From Oscillospiraceae bacterium (GTDB taxonomy: Bacteria > Bacillota > Clostridia > Saccharofermentanales > Saccharofermentanaceae), in assembly GCA_902780785.1 (NCBI GenBank), contig CACZGS010000001.1, positions 248,001-312,000 on the forward strand: a stretch of 64,000 nucleotides of DNA, in the 5' to 3' direction. Numbering within the stretch: the first letter of the stretch is position 1; each line of letters starts with the position of its first letter. Below the pieces are notes generated by a model. The model had not been told where the DNA came from and ran no database searches. It saw nothing but the letters and a program-made list of their open reading frames with translations. This document shows, piece by piece, positions 1 to 9,600 of the stretch. The translations under genes were made by a program, and so were the position numbers.

Positions 1-135
1 GGAGCTGATTTTAAGCGCCAGTTTGATCTTGATTCTTATAAGGAATTCTTTGAGAAAAAGGGCTTCAAAGACGTTGAATACTATGTCGTTGACGGCAGGA
101 TGCCCTGCGCCATTGCGGTGATAACAAAGAAATAA
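1..135 (+). CDS. C-terminal end of a possible SAM-dependent methyltransferase (partial)
   Basis: An open frame enters from the left edge and ends at TAA 133-135, giving 44 residues that finish in VDGRMPCAIAVITKK. The FFEKKGFKDVEYYVVDGRMPCAIAVI pattern (read in pieces) is the helix-strand-strand ending seen in many class I methyltransferases, where the last strand closes the Rossmann-like sheet. The rest of the gene lies outside the window, so no catalytic motif can be seen and the family call is tentative. The next gene begins about 50 bp downstream on the same strand. Confidence 0.4.
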   Translation, partial: GADFKRQFDLDSYKEFFEKKGFKDVEYYVVDGRMPCAIAVITKK

Positions 136-187
136 AACTGTTGGGTTATAATAGGACCAGACTAGGAAAGAAAAGCAGAGTTTGGTT

Positions 188-1051
188 ATGTTTGATCCGA
201 AGACGAATAAGTATCCGTATCCGTTAGAGACAGACAGTCATTACCTTGAGATCCATAAGGACAGAGGTCTTGTCTTTGACGCAAACTATCCATATATCGA
301 TAAATCAGGCTGGTTTAAGTTCAAGCAGAACATGACCCGCATCTTCCTTAATGTGATCGTATTCCCGGTGGCAACAATACGTCTTGGCCTTAAGATCGAA
401 GGAAGAGAGAATCTCAAGAAGCACAAGGACGTTATTGACGGCGGCGTTGTCTCCGTCTGCAATCACGTGCACATGTGGGATTACATTGGAGTAATGAAAG
501 GGATACGCCCCAGAAGATCCGGCCTTCTTGCATGGGCGCCGAACATAAACGGTGAGAACGGAACCCTGATCCGTATGGTAGGCGGCATTCCGATCCCGGA
601 AAACACTGTCGCAGGGCAGAAAGCTTTTCTTAAGGCTGTCGGCGGACTCCTTAATGAACACGGCTGGCTTCACATCTATGCGGAAGGCAGCATGTGGGAA
701 TACTACAGGCCGATAAGGCCTTTCAAGCGCGGTGCTTCGCTTATTGCGGTCAGCAACGATAAGCCGATAATTCCGTTGGGTTATTCATACCGTGAACCGG
801 GCTGGATAAGAAAGCATATCTTCAAGCAGATCGCATGCTTCACGCTCCATATCGGAGAACCAATATTCCCGGATAAAACTTTGAAGCCTAAAGATCGCGA
901 AAAAGATCTCACGATACGTGCAAACAAAGCCGTTTGCGCGCTTGTAGGAATCGATCCCGATAAAAATATTTACGAACCTGAATTCAACGACTCGAAGCGT
1001 ATTGATTACTATACGACCGAATACGGTGTCGGATATAAGGGTTCGTGGTAA
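188..1051 (+). CDS. PlsC-like 1-acyl-glycerol-3-phosphate acyltransferase family protein
   Basis: This protein of about 287 aa has the two signature blocks of the PlsC/LPLAT family. The first is NHVHMWD, giving the catalytic H-x4-D near residues 93-98. The second is an EGS block (YAEGSMWEYYRP) in the place of FPEGTRS, followed by PIIPLGYSY. Family members move an acyl chain from acyl-ACP or acyl-CoA to lysophosphatidic acid or related acceptors at the inner membrane face. A hydrophobic segment (IFLNVIVFPVATIRLGL) before the HX4D block fits membrane attachment. ATG 188 was chosen. An in-frame TTG at 182 is possible and is slightly better spaced from AGGAAAG at 164-170. The true acceptor is unknown. 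An MBL hydrolase follows 9 bp later. Confidence 0.8.
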   Translation: MFDPKTNKYPYPLETDSHYLEIHKDRGLVFDANYPYIDKSGWFKFKQNMTRIFLNVIVFPVATIRLGLKIEGRENLKKHKDVIDGGVVSVCNHVHMWDYIGVMKGIRPRRSGLLAWAPNINGENGTLIRMVGGIPIPENTVAGQKAFLKAVGGLLNEHGWLHIYAEGSMWEYYRPIRPFKRGASLIAVSNDKPIIPLGYSYREPGWIRKHIFKQIACFTLHIGEPIFPDKTLKPKDREKDLTIRANKAVCALVGIDPDKNIYEPEFNDSKRIDYYTTEYGVGYKGSW

Positions 1052-1060
1052 GGAAATATA

Positions 1061-1693
1061 ATGAAATACAGTATTACACATATCAAAGGCGGAACAGACA
1101 ACTGCTATATAGTGTCGGACGGAAGCAAAGCCATACTTTTCGATACGGCAAGCAAAGAAAACCTCCAGATGGTGGAAGATGAATGCAGCAAATACGATCT
1201 TAAGCTGATCGTCTTATCGCATCCTCATTTCGATCACGCGGAAAACGCCGACGCACTGTCAAAGAAGTTCAATGTCCCGGTGGCTTATAACGAGAAAGAT
1301 GACGGAATATTCGACGACTATGATTCACAGCCTTTGCATTCATACGGACTTGTCGGTTTTGTGGTGCTGAAGGCTTCGCTTAAAGTACTGAGCCGGACTA
1401 AGGTCATAAGGCCTCAAAACCGTTTCTTTGTTAAGGAAGGCGATACGCTTGCAGAATACGGTTTTCCTGATATCAAGGTCGTTGAACTGCCAGGTCATTC
1501 AAAGGGTTCTATAGGTCTTCTGGTTGCTGATGATGCGTTCCTTGTGGGAGACGCTCTCGATAACTGGATAAAGCCCGGAATGGGACATCTTTACACAGAT
1601 CTTGAAGCAGAGAAAAAGACGGTTGAAAAGATACGTTCATTCGGTAAACGCACGTACTACTACGGTCACGGAAAGCCTACGGATAAGTTCTGA
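1061..1693 (+). CDS. MBL-fold metallo-hydrolase
   Basis: The 210-aa protein has the full metallo-beta-lactamase metal-binding set: HPHFDH at residues 54-59, the PGHSKGS histidine near 146, the LVGDALD aspartate near 164, and a C-terminal GHG near 203. This HxHxDH pattern with later H, D and H is typical of glyoxalase-II/RNase-Z-type hydrolases that bind two Zn or Fe ions. No signal peptide is visible, so it is probably cytosolic. It lies 9 bp after the acyltransferase with AAGGAAATATA before ATG 1061, so the two are likely co-transcribed. The substrate cannot be told from sequence. Confidence 0.85.
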   Translation: MKYSITHIKGGTDNCYIVSDGSKAILFDTASKENLQMVEDECSKYDLKLIVLSHPHFDHAENADALSKKFNVPVAYNEKDDGIFDDYDSQPLHSYGLVGFVVLKASLKVLSRTKVIRPQNRFFVKEGDTLAEYGFPDIKVVELPGHSKGSIGLLVADDAFLVGDALDNWIKPGMGHLYTDLEAEKKTVEKIRSFGKRTYYYGHGKPTDKF

Positions 1694-1779
1694 TAAAGCA
1701 GCGCAACAGCGCGTTTCTTGTTTTCGCGCAGCCCCACGGACATAATGGAGCTATCAAACAGAACAAAGGAGACAGACTT

Positions 1780-2229
1780 ATGGATACCAAAGATGTTTTG
1801 AAAAAGATCCGTGAAGATAACAATCTCACACAGGAAGAATTTGCAGAAAGAGTATTGGTTACAAGACAGGCCGTAAGCCGCTGGGAAACAGGCGAGACAC
1901 AGCCTAACACTGAGACGCTGAAGATCTTATCAAGAGAGTTCAACGTATCGATCAATACGCTTCTCGGAAGCCCAAGACAGCTTTACTGCCAGTGCTGCGG
2001 AATGCCGCTTAACGAAGACCTCAATATCAGCAGGGAGCCTAACGGAGACTTCAACGAAGATTACTGCAAATGGTGCTACTCAGAAGGCGACTTCGTCTAT
2101 GAGAGCAAGGATGACCTTTTGGATTTCCTGGTAGAGCACATGCCGAATCCGGAGAACTTATCAGACAGCGACAGACGTGCCCAATACGACGGATGGCTCT
2201 CTGAACTTAAGCACTGGAAAGTAGTATAA
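1780..2229 (+). CDS. XRE-family HTH regulator with C-terminal zinc ribbon
   Basis: Residues 5-62 form a Cro/C1-type helix-turn-helix (IREDNNLTQEEFAERVLVTRQAVSRWETG). A cysteine-rich block follows, YCQCCGMPL (Cys 70/72/73), with a CKWC pair (Cys 96/99). This matches the putative zinc-ribbon domain often found alone or after XRE domains in Clostridia. The ATG at 1780 follows AAGGAGACAGACTT. It is likely a cytosolic DNA-binding protein that may sense metal or redox state through the ribbon, but its target is unknown. A strong hairpin terminator lies 31 bp after the stop. Confidence 0.85.
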   Translation: MDTKDVLKKIREDNNLTQEEFAERVLVTRQAVSRWETGETQPNTETLKILSREFNVSINTLLGSPRQLYCQCCGMPLNEDLNISREPNGDFNEDYCKWCYSEGDFVYESKDDLLDFLVEHMPNPENLSDSDRRAQYDGWLSELKHWKVV

Positions 2230-2259
2230 GGCTAATAGGAATAGAACAAAGTAAATCAG

Positions 2260-2310
2260 GCATCTCCTCTTTGATATAATGTTTGAAATCAATTGAGGAG
2301 ATGCTTTTTT
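2260..2310 (+). terminator. Terminator-like hairpin whose right arm holds the SD of the next gene
   Basis: A perfect 10-bp inverted repeat (GCATCTCCTC at 2260-2269, GAGGAGATGC at 2295-2304) is followed by six T (2305-2310) and then directly by ATG 2311. It should end transcripts from the XRE gene. The GAGGAG of the right arm is also the ribosome binding site of the ProC-like gene, so a read-through RNA would mask it. Confidence 0.7.
2272..2280 (+). promoter_or_regulatory. Extended -10 promoter element in the hairpin loop
   Basis: TGATATAAT fits the extended -10 (TGnTATAAT). It lies in the loop of the 2260-2304 hairpin. An RNA starting near 2287 would lack the left arm and leave GAGGAG free. 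No good -35 is visible at 17 bp, which is common for extended -10 promoters. Confidence 0.6.
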
Positions 2311-3108
2311 ATGCGTGTAGGTATCATCGGTTACGGAAGTATGGGAAAGATGCTGCTCTGGAAGTTTTCCGAAGCTGCAAAGATAGCAAAACAGGACCTT
2401 TTTGTGTCCAACAGGACAGAGTCCAAGCTCGAAGACGCAAAGGATATCGCGCAGGTTGTAAGCAATAAAGAATTGGCGTCATCTTCAGATATCGTATTCG
2501 TATGCGTCCGTCCTTCAGATCTTAAAACAGTGCTTGAAGAGATCAGGGATTCCATTAACCCTGACGCTATGCTCGTATCCCTTAACGGAAGCGTCTCCTT
2601 TGAGTCCATCCGCAAAGTAATAGATATCAGGACCGCAAAGGTCATCCCGAGTCTTACGGCAGAGATCGGTAGATCTCAGACTCTTGTATGCTTCGATGAG
2701 AAAGTCAGCGACAAGACTGCGCTCAAGGACCTTTTGAGCTGTATCGGCGACGTCATCGAACTGCCCGAAAATGAGATGGGCATGGGTTCCGAGCTCGTAA
2801 GCTGCATGCCCGGCTTCATCGCATCGATCTTCGATGTCATCTGCAAGTCCGCAGAAGGCCATACATCGATTCCCAAGGAACAGATCGTCAAGATGGTTCT
2901 CTCGACCATGAGCGCCACGGGAGACCTCATGCTGCAGAAGGAAATGTCGTTTGAAGACGTTGTAACAAGAGTCGCTACTAAGGGCGGTATTACTGAAGAG
3001 GGTACAAAAGTCGTATATGAGGGATTCCCTGAGACGGCTGACCTTCTTTTCGCGAAGACCCTCGAAAAAAGGCGCCTGACGACTGAAAACGCGGAGAAGA
3101 ATTTCTGA
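2311..3108 (+). CDS. ProC/ComER-like pyrroline-5-carboxylate reductase family protein
   Basis: This protein of about 265 aa opens with a Rossmann NAD(P)-binding loop, VGIIGYGSMGKML. It also has VFVCVRPSDLKTVL, the MPGF region, and a C-terminal KGGITEEG in the place of the ProC PGGTT motif. It is shorter and more divergent than the canonical ProC encoded at 59516, so a ComER-like or other imine-reductase role is possible. ATG 2311 is preferred because GAGGAG (2295-2300) is 10 bp upstream. A TTG at 2293 in the same frame would lie inside the stem and is less likely. It appears to be monocistronic. Confidence 0.75.
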   Translation: MRVGIIGYGSMGKMLLWKFSEAAKIAKQDLFVSNRTESKLEDAKDIAQVVSNKELASSSDIVFVCVRPSDLKTVLEEIRDSINPDAMLVSLNGSVSFESIRKVIDIRTAKVIPSLTAEIGRSQTLVCFDEKVSDKTALKDLLSCIGDVIELPENEMGMGSELVSCMPGFIASIFDVICKSAEGHTSIPKEQIVKMVLSTMSATGDLMLQKEMSFEDVVTRVATKGGITEEGTKVVYEGFPETADLLFAKTLEKRRLTTENAEKNF

Positions 3109-3206
3109 ATTTCTGACCACCGGAATCCTTAAACTGTCCCATTAATCGCTTTGAATTTGCCTCGTAAAACCGTAAAATTAGAGCATAAAGTTTTCGAGGT
3201 ATGAGC

Positions 3207-6200
3207 ATGATCAGGTTTAAGACATACAGTGTAATAAGGCCGGTCTCACGCGAAGTAATAGAGGATGCATTCACAGGACTTAACGGCAGGGATATCATCT
3301 TTGTCGCGCCTGAATTTGCCAAGGCGCAGATCGAACGCGAGGTCCTTGCGTTTAAGGAGACACGCTCCGGAGGCGAAGGCTGTATCGACACGGGAGACGG
3401 CATTATCAATCTGTCTTCATCGCTCGTATCAGGCGACGTAATAAGCTTCAGGAAGCTTGCAGGCAATATATTAGACGACCTCGGCACCAATTATGTCGCC
3501 GAAGGCGGGGAGATCATGCTCCGCAATGCAATCTATAACATTCTTGCCAATAACAAGACCAGGCTCAAGGCATTCGGCACACTCTCATCCAGGATAGACT
3601 ATATCAACATGATGATCGCTCTTTTGGGCGACTTCTCGCGCTATGGCGTCGGTATAGACGATATCGGCGAAGCGATCAAGGCGGTTGACAATGCTTCGTC
3701 TACGGTGGCCTTCGTTAACAAGCTCAAGGATCTTCATCTGATAATGAGTGAACTCGAGCAGATGAATGACAGATACGGCTTGAACCTTTTGAGGGAGCCT
3801 ATTGCACTTGCCTGTGAGAAGCTGTCTTCCGTTGATCCTTCAATGCTGTCATCAAGAAGGGCAAGCGGCCTTACCGCTCTTCTGAAGTCCAAGGTCGTAT
3901 TCATCGGCTTTGGTGCTACGCGTATGCTTACGCCTAAGGAGATAAGGCTCATAACGCTTTTATCCGACTTGGGCTGCGATATCGAATTCAATGTTATTTC
4001 CGGTGATTCGGGCTCATCGTTCTCATCTGTATATAAGGCCGGTGAAGATTTTGCAGGCATGCTGGAAGCGCTTGGCGCGGCAGGTTCAGAACTTAAGATC
4101 AGGGATCAGGGAGACGTGTTAAGCCTCATCGTTAAGGGCTTTGCATCGGATTCGAAGCCTGAAGGAATAAGCTGTGACGGCAAGGTAAGGCTGGCTGAAC
4201 TTGCAGGGCTTGATGACAGGGTCGGCTATATCTTCAACGAAGTCATCAGTCTCACCAGGGAGCAGGGATACAGATACCGTGATATCAGGATCGTCTGCTG
4301 CAACGAGGACATAATGAACAGGATGAGGAGTACGGCTGAGCTATACGGATTAGATGTCTTTATCGACCGTAAGATCGCTTTGGGCGGTACCGTTGTTCCA
4401 TACATGATGCAGATAATCTTAGAGCTCCCGAGAGCAGGATTTACGCTTGAACTTATCATGAAGGCGATACGCTCCGGAATGCTCAGGATCCCGCCTTATA
4501 TAGCTGACGGTTTTGAGAATTACTGTTTTGCGAAGAATATCACCGACAGTGTTAGGCTCTTTGATGAGAATGCATATATCGATCCTGTTGACGACGGACA
4601 CAGGAGAAAGAACGGCTTCTGGGTAATGGAAGGCACCGTTCCGGGAGTAAAGGAAGGTTTTGTCGACAGCGGCAGGTTCTTCTATGAATATGTCGTCAAA
4701 AGGTCGCTGATCCCTCTTAAGAAAGCCTGCGAATCCATTTATGGTGAGAAGACTCTGTCCGGCAAGGCAAGAAAGAGCCTGGAATTCTTCAATGGCATGA
4801 GAGGCTTTATCGAGCCTTTGCGCGATGAGTTTATAGCAAGAGGCGATGATGCAGCAGCGGTAGCTCTCGTAAGAGGCTACGATGAGCTTATCGGCCTTCT
4901 TATGTGTTCCACACATGAGATGAATGACTGTGAGATAAGCCAGAAGGATTTCCTTTCCATGATCAGGACTGACATGAGGAACAGGACAGAAGGAACCATT
5001 CCTTTGAAGGTCGACTCGTTGGAGATAACAACGCCCGAGCATGCTTTTGTTACGCCCTGCAAGATCCTTTTTATCGTAGGCGCACAGAAAGATAATTTCC
5101 CCTATGTCCGTATGAGGGAAGGTTTGCTCAGCGGTATCGAACTTAAGAACCTGTCATCTGCCACGGAGAGTATCGAGCTTCCTGATAAGGCACAGAACAA
5201 GATGAGGGAAGAATTCGTTACATGCTGCCTTCTTTTAGGCTCTGCAACAGACAGGCTCTATATGGTCCATGAATACGGCAAGCCGAAGAGCCGCGTTTTC
5301 GAATATCTGGAAAACTTTGCTGGTGAGTATCACATCGTAAATACATTCAAAAATCCGATCGCAGGTGAAGCAGTAAAGTTCAGACACGATCCCGAGAAGG
5401 ACCAGATCCCTCAGGATGTAATGAGCAGGCTCCTTACTGTAAGAAGAGAGGACGGGTCTTCAGGAAAAGCAATCTATGCAAGCGTTTCATCCATTGAGAG
5501 CTTCAGGGAATGTGCTTTCCAGTACATGCTCAAGAACCAGCTCAGGATAGGCCCCAGAGAAGATAACACAAAGATCCAGGCTAATTCCTTCGGAAGCCTT
5601 ATCCACGGCATGTTTGAAGAAGCTTACAGGGCGCTTAGGGATGCGAGTGACAGGAATCCGGAGAAGTTTAAGAATATAGCAAATCTGCTGCTCGATAACG
5701 AAGACAAATATAATGAGTTCGCCGATATATGTTTAAGAAGAGCGTCTTCCGAGAGAGCCGTGTTCGGTTCTGTCGATAAGGAAGGTAATCCGGCAGACAA
5801 GGTTTTCGAGATGGATACATATGCCAAGCTCAGAAGGATGTTCACAAGGATGTTCAGAGGCGTGCTCACGGATTCCGTTGAGACCGGCTTTGTTCCTGAA
5901 GGCATCGAAGAGAAGATCGGCGGTGCAGATCTGGTACTCGATATTCCATACGAAGGCGTGGATCTGAAGTTTACAGGCTACATCGACAGATTCGACTTAA
6001 GGAAAGATGAATCAGGCAAGGTCCATTTGAGAACGATCGATTACAAGAGCTTCGAGAAAGACGTTGATGCAGCATCGCTTATAAACGGCACGCAGATCCA
6101 GCTGCCGACATATTCCGGTGCGATCCTTGATAAGTATTCCAAGGAAGGCGAAGCCGTAATCGACGATTACGGTTATGTCCAGGTCGGACTTAAGGCAAGT

Positions 6201-6647
6201 GATAAGGGCGAGCCTCTTACATGCGTTCCGAAGCTCTCGGGATACGATGAAGCGGCAATGAATATCGCCATAGATTATTCGAAGCACATCATCCGGGAAA
6301 GTGTAGATCAGATCACATCTGGCAAGGCAGATGCATTGACGGCCGAACCTAAGCTCAAGCTCTGCAATTACTGCAGTTACAAGGGCTACTGCGGCAACGA
6401 TCCGGCTGCTCCGAAGTACAGAAAACAGCCTGATCTTGGAAGCACGGGAAAATACGGGAAAATGGTATCTGACTGCGAGAAGTTTGCTGAGCCCACCAAA
6501 ACCGGAAAAGCCAGGAAAGATCCCGGATACGATGAAGTCACCAAGAAGATCGGTGCCGATAAGAGCATGAAGAAATCCGACAGGATCGCGATCCTCGGCA
6601 TGAAGGATATATTGGAAGGCTTAGATGAGAAGGGAAAGGAGGAATAA
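3207..6647 (+). CDS. addB: AddB, helicase-nuclease subunit of AddAB
   Basis: This protein of about 1146 aa is the partner of the AddA encoded 3 bp downstream. Its C-terminal part has the RecB-type nuclease (GSLIHGMFEEAYRALRD and RTIDYKSFEKD). It also has the AddB iron-sulfur cysteines: a first Cys in SIESFRECAFQYML and the cluster CNYCSYKGYC near the end. AddAB resects double-strand breaks to Chi-like sites and loads RecA. The N-terminus has no GxxGxGKT loop, whereas Bacillus AddB keeps one, so ATP binding by this subunit looks lost. ATG 3207 was chosen because CGAGGT (3195-3200) is 6 bp away. ATG 3201 abuts the SD too closely. Confidence 0.93.
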   Translation: MIRFKTYSVIRPVSREVIEDAFTGLNGRDIIFVAPEFAKAQIEREVLAFKETRSGGEGCIDTGDGIINLSSSLVSGDVISFRKLAGNILDDLGTNYVAEGGEIMLRNAIYNILANNKTRLKAFGTLSSRIDYINMMIALLGDFSRYGVGIDDIGEAIKAVDNASSTVAFVNKLKDLHLIMSELEQMNDRYGLNLLREPIALACEKLSSVDPSMLSSRRASGLTALLKSKVVFIGFGATRMLTPKEIRLITLLSDLGCDIEFNVISGDSGSSFSSVYKAGEDFAGMLEALGAAGSELKIRDQGDVLSLIVKGFASDSKPEGISCDGKVRLAELAGLDDRVGYIFNEVISLTREQGYRYRDIRIVCCNEDIMNRMRSTAELYGLDVFIDRKIALGGTVVPYMMQIILELPRAGFTLELIMKAIRSGMLRIPPYIADGFENYCFAKNITDSVRLFDENAYIDPVDDGHRRKNGFWVMEGTVPGVKEGFVDSGRFFYEYVVKRSLIPLKKACESIYGEKTLSGKARKSLEFFNGMRGFIEPLRDEFIARGDDAAAVALVRGYDELIGLLMCSTHEMNDCEISQKDFLSMIRTDMRNRTEGTIPLKVDSLEITTPEHAFVTPCKILFIVGAQKDNFPYVRMREGLLSGIELKNLSSATESIELPDKAQNKMREEFVTCCLLLGSATDRLYMVHEYGKPKSRVFEYLENFAGEYHIVNTFKNPIAGEAVKFRHDPEKDQIPQDVMSRLLTVRREDGSSGKAIYASVSSIESFRECAFQYMLKNQLRIGPREDNTKIQANSFGSLIHGMFEEAYRALRDASDRNPEKFKNIANLLLDNEDKYNEFADICLRRASSERAVFGSVDKEGNPADKVFEMDTYAKLRRMFTRMFRGVLTDSVETGFVPEGIEEKIGGADLVLDIPYEGVDLKFTGYIDRFDLRKDESGKVHLRTIDYKSFEKDVDAASLINGTQIQLPTYSGAILDKYSKEGEAVIDDYGYVQVGLKASDKGEPLTCVPKLSGYDEAAMNIAIDYSKHIIRESVDQITSGKADALTAEPKLKLCNYCSYKGYCGNDPAAPKYRKQPDLGSTGKYGKMVSDCEKFAEPTKTGKARKDPGYDEVTKKIGADKSMKKSDRIAILGMKDILEGLDEKGKEE

Positions 6648-6650
6648 GTT

Positions 6651-9600
6651 ATGAAGTTCTCGGCTGAACAGGAAAAGATAATCAACGCGGAACTTGGTAA
6701 CAACCTCGTTTCCGCATCCGCAGGATCAGGCAAGACGACCGTCCTTACTGCAAGGATCGGTGATGAAGTAATGAGCGGCAGGCTTTCGGTCGACAACATG
6801 CTCGTTGTAACTTTCACCGAAGATGCAGCCGCACATATGGCTGACAAGATCGAAGAGAAATTAAGAAGTCTTAGGAATGAGGCTGTTCTTAACGGAGATA
6901 ATGAGATGGCCGCAAGGCTCTCGACGCAGATAGATCTCCTGCCTAATGCTTATATCCAGACAATGCACGGATTCTGCTCACGAGTAATCAAGGAGAAGGG
7001 CTACCTTCTTGAAGATGGTCCGATGGCTGATTTTACGGATCCTTCATGCAGGATATTAAGTGACAGCGAGCAGGGTGTATTGCTCCAGACTGCAGTAGAT
7101 TATGCATTCAAGGGCATGTACGAAGAGTGCACCTCAGAAGATGATAACTTTATCAGGTTCACAAGAAGATTCGGCGACGGCAGGAGCGATGATTCTCTTG
7201 CAGGCATCGTAACGGGCACATATAAGACTTTGAGAAGTTTGCCGGATTATCTTGATGTCTGCGAAGATTTCGTAGCTGACAGGGAAGAACGTGACAGCAA
7301 AGACCAGATCATGTATTTCAAAGGTGAGAATGAGATACCGCGTGTTATCACCGAATATCTTGCCAACGTTAAGGCCATGATCGAAGACAGCGATTTTGAT
7401 TCTGTTCTTGCAGAGCACGATACATATCAGATCGTTGAAGAATATTCCAACGATGAGTTCATAAGCCTGGTTAAGAGCAGGATAGATAACGTTATTGAGC
7501 ACTATAAGACCCATAAGGGTGCTGATTTCTTCAGTTCGCTGATACCGCTAAAGGAACTTGGCGAGCTTAAGTTTAAGACTATCTTCAGAAATGCCGATCT
7601 TAAGGGCGACGATAAGCCTTTGCTTGCGATCGTTACATTAAGGCACTTCCTGACACCTGACAAGTGGGCTGATTCCAAATACGATAACCCCTATGACCTG
7701 CCTGAAGAGATAAGCAGTCTCATCGGGTTTACCGAAGAGCAGATCCTCGCAAACCAGAAAGAGGGAACCAAGGCCTGCAGGGCATTTGTCGATCTTTTGA
7801 AGAAGACTGACGAATACTATGCAAAGGTTAAGAATAACATGCACGGCATGGATTATTCGGACCTCGAACATACTGCATATGAGATCTTAAAGACTGAGGA
7901 AGCATCTTCGTTTTACCGTGAGAAGTTTACCGAGATCTTCGTCGATGAGTATCAGGACAATACGAGACTTCAGGATAAGATAATCGAGAAATTTGAGAGG
8001 CCTGAAGGCAATGTTTTCCGTGTAGGCGATATCAAGCAGAGTATCTATAAATTCCGTTTTGCGGATCCGAAGATCTTCGGCACGAGAATGAAGGAGATCG
8101 CTTCAGGCGAGCAGAAGGGAACGGTTCATTACTTAAGGGAGAACCACAGAAGCACATGTGAAGTCCTTGCCTTTGCCAATTATGTCTTCAATCAGATAAT
8201 GAGCGGTGAAGCATCCGAGATCGAATATGATCTGAGCCAGCGCCTGAGCAAAGCGGATGAGACACGTCACGGTGCAATACCGAGGATAATCGTTACTGAC
8301 AGCGCGGTCCCTGAAGAAGATGACGGCGATAAGACAAAGCCTGAAAGAAGGGCTGTCTTTGCAGCTGTTGAGAGCGAAGTCAGAAGATATCTGGAAGAGT
8401 GCACCAGAGTTGACGGAAGCAAGACTGAATTTAAGGATATCTGCATTCTTACGGCATCTAATAACCAGGCAGAGTCAATAGCGAGATATCTTAACGGATG
8501 CACGTTAAAAGACGGCAGGAAGATCGAAGCATCAGGAAGGTTTACGACTGATGTTTTCGAAGACCTGGATATCCACAGGCTGATCAATTTCCTCATCTGC
8601 CTCGGCAACGAATACAGGGACGAGTATCTCGCAGGCGTAATGCTCTCAAATTACAAGTTTTCGAATTTCACGGTTGCGGAGATCGCTGATATCCAGGCAT
8701 TTATCCACGAGCTTGAAGGCTTCCCGGTTGAGAAGGAACCTTTGATGTTAAGACTCAGGATCTTTGCCGAGAAATGCGGCAACGAACTTGCCTTAAGAGT
8801 CAGGAACTTCCTTGATGTTTTCGACAGGATAAGAATGAGTTCCATGGTATCTGATATCGATGACATCATCGAAATGATCTACCGTGAGACCGGCATCAAG
8901 GCTACTCTGGAGGCAAGAGAAGGTGACAGCAGCAAGTTCGATGTCTTTAAAGACTGGCTGTCAGAGAGCTTCAAATTAAGGGGTTCTGACCTCTCCGGTA
9001 TCGCAAGTGAGCTTGAGCAGATGAAGATCCAGATCAAGAAGGCTGACATCGAAGTAACTGATGCCAACAAGAATAAGATCACCACAATGACCGTCCATAA
9101 GAGTAAAGGTCTTGAATTCCCGTTCGTTATCCTTGTTGCGACAGGCGGACAGGACGAGAGAAAGGACACTCTTGCAAGCATAATGTTCGACCGTGACGAC
9201 GGCTTCATTACCGAGGATTTCAACTTTGAAGACATTACGAGAGCGCATTCTTTCGAGCAGTATATCTACAAGATGAAGATGCGGCTTGAGAGCAATGCCG
9301 AGACATGCAGGCTTCTCTATGTAGCACTTACACGTGCGGAAGAAGATCTGTCGATAATCACGAGCTGCGACATAGACGATAAGTCTAAGATGAGTCCCAT
9401 GAGAAAGGCCTTTACTCAGGCTATTGATTATAAGGATCTGCAGTTCGACAAGAGGCACTGGCTCGCAGGAGACATGAAGCTCCCGTATTGCCTTTTCAGT
9501 GCTCTTGCAAGAAGTGCTGACGGCGCAAAGTTAAGGGAGATCGCCGAATCCGGTGATCTCAAGGGAAGCAATACGGTTGCGTTCAAAGACCTGGATGGCA

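Noticed and set aside
1694-1779. GCGC-rich segment as terminator after the MBL gene
   Set aside because: The stems are only 4-5 bp and the following sequence is not a clean T-run.
4419-5042. Long open frame on the minus strand inside addB
   Set aside because: It lies entirely opposite addB, has no ribosome binding site and no recognisable motif, and addB has intact domains through this stretch. It is a codon-bias shadow.
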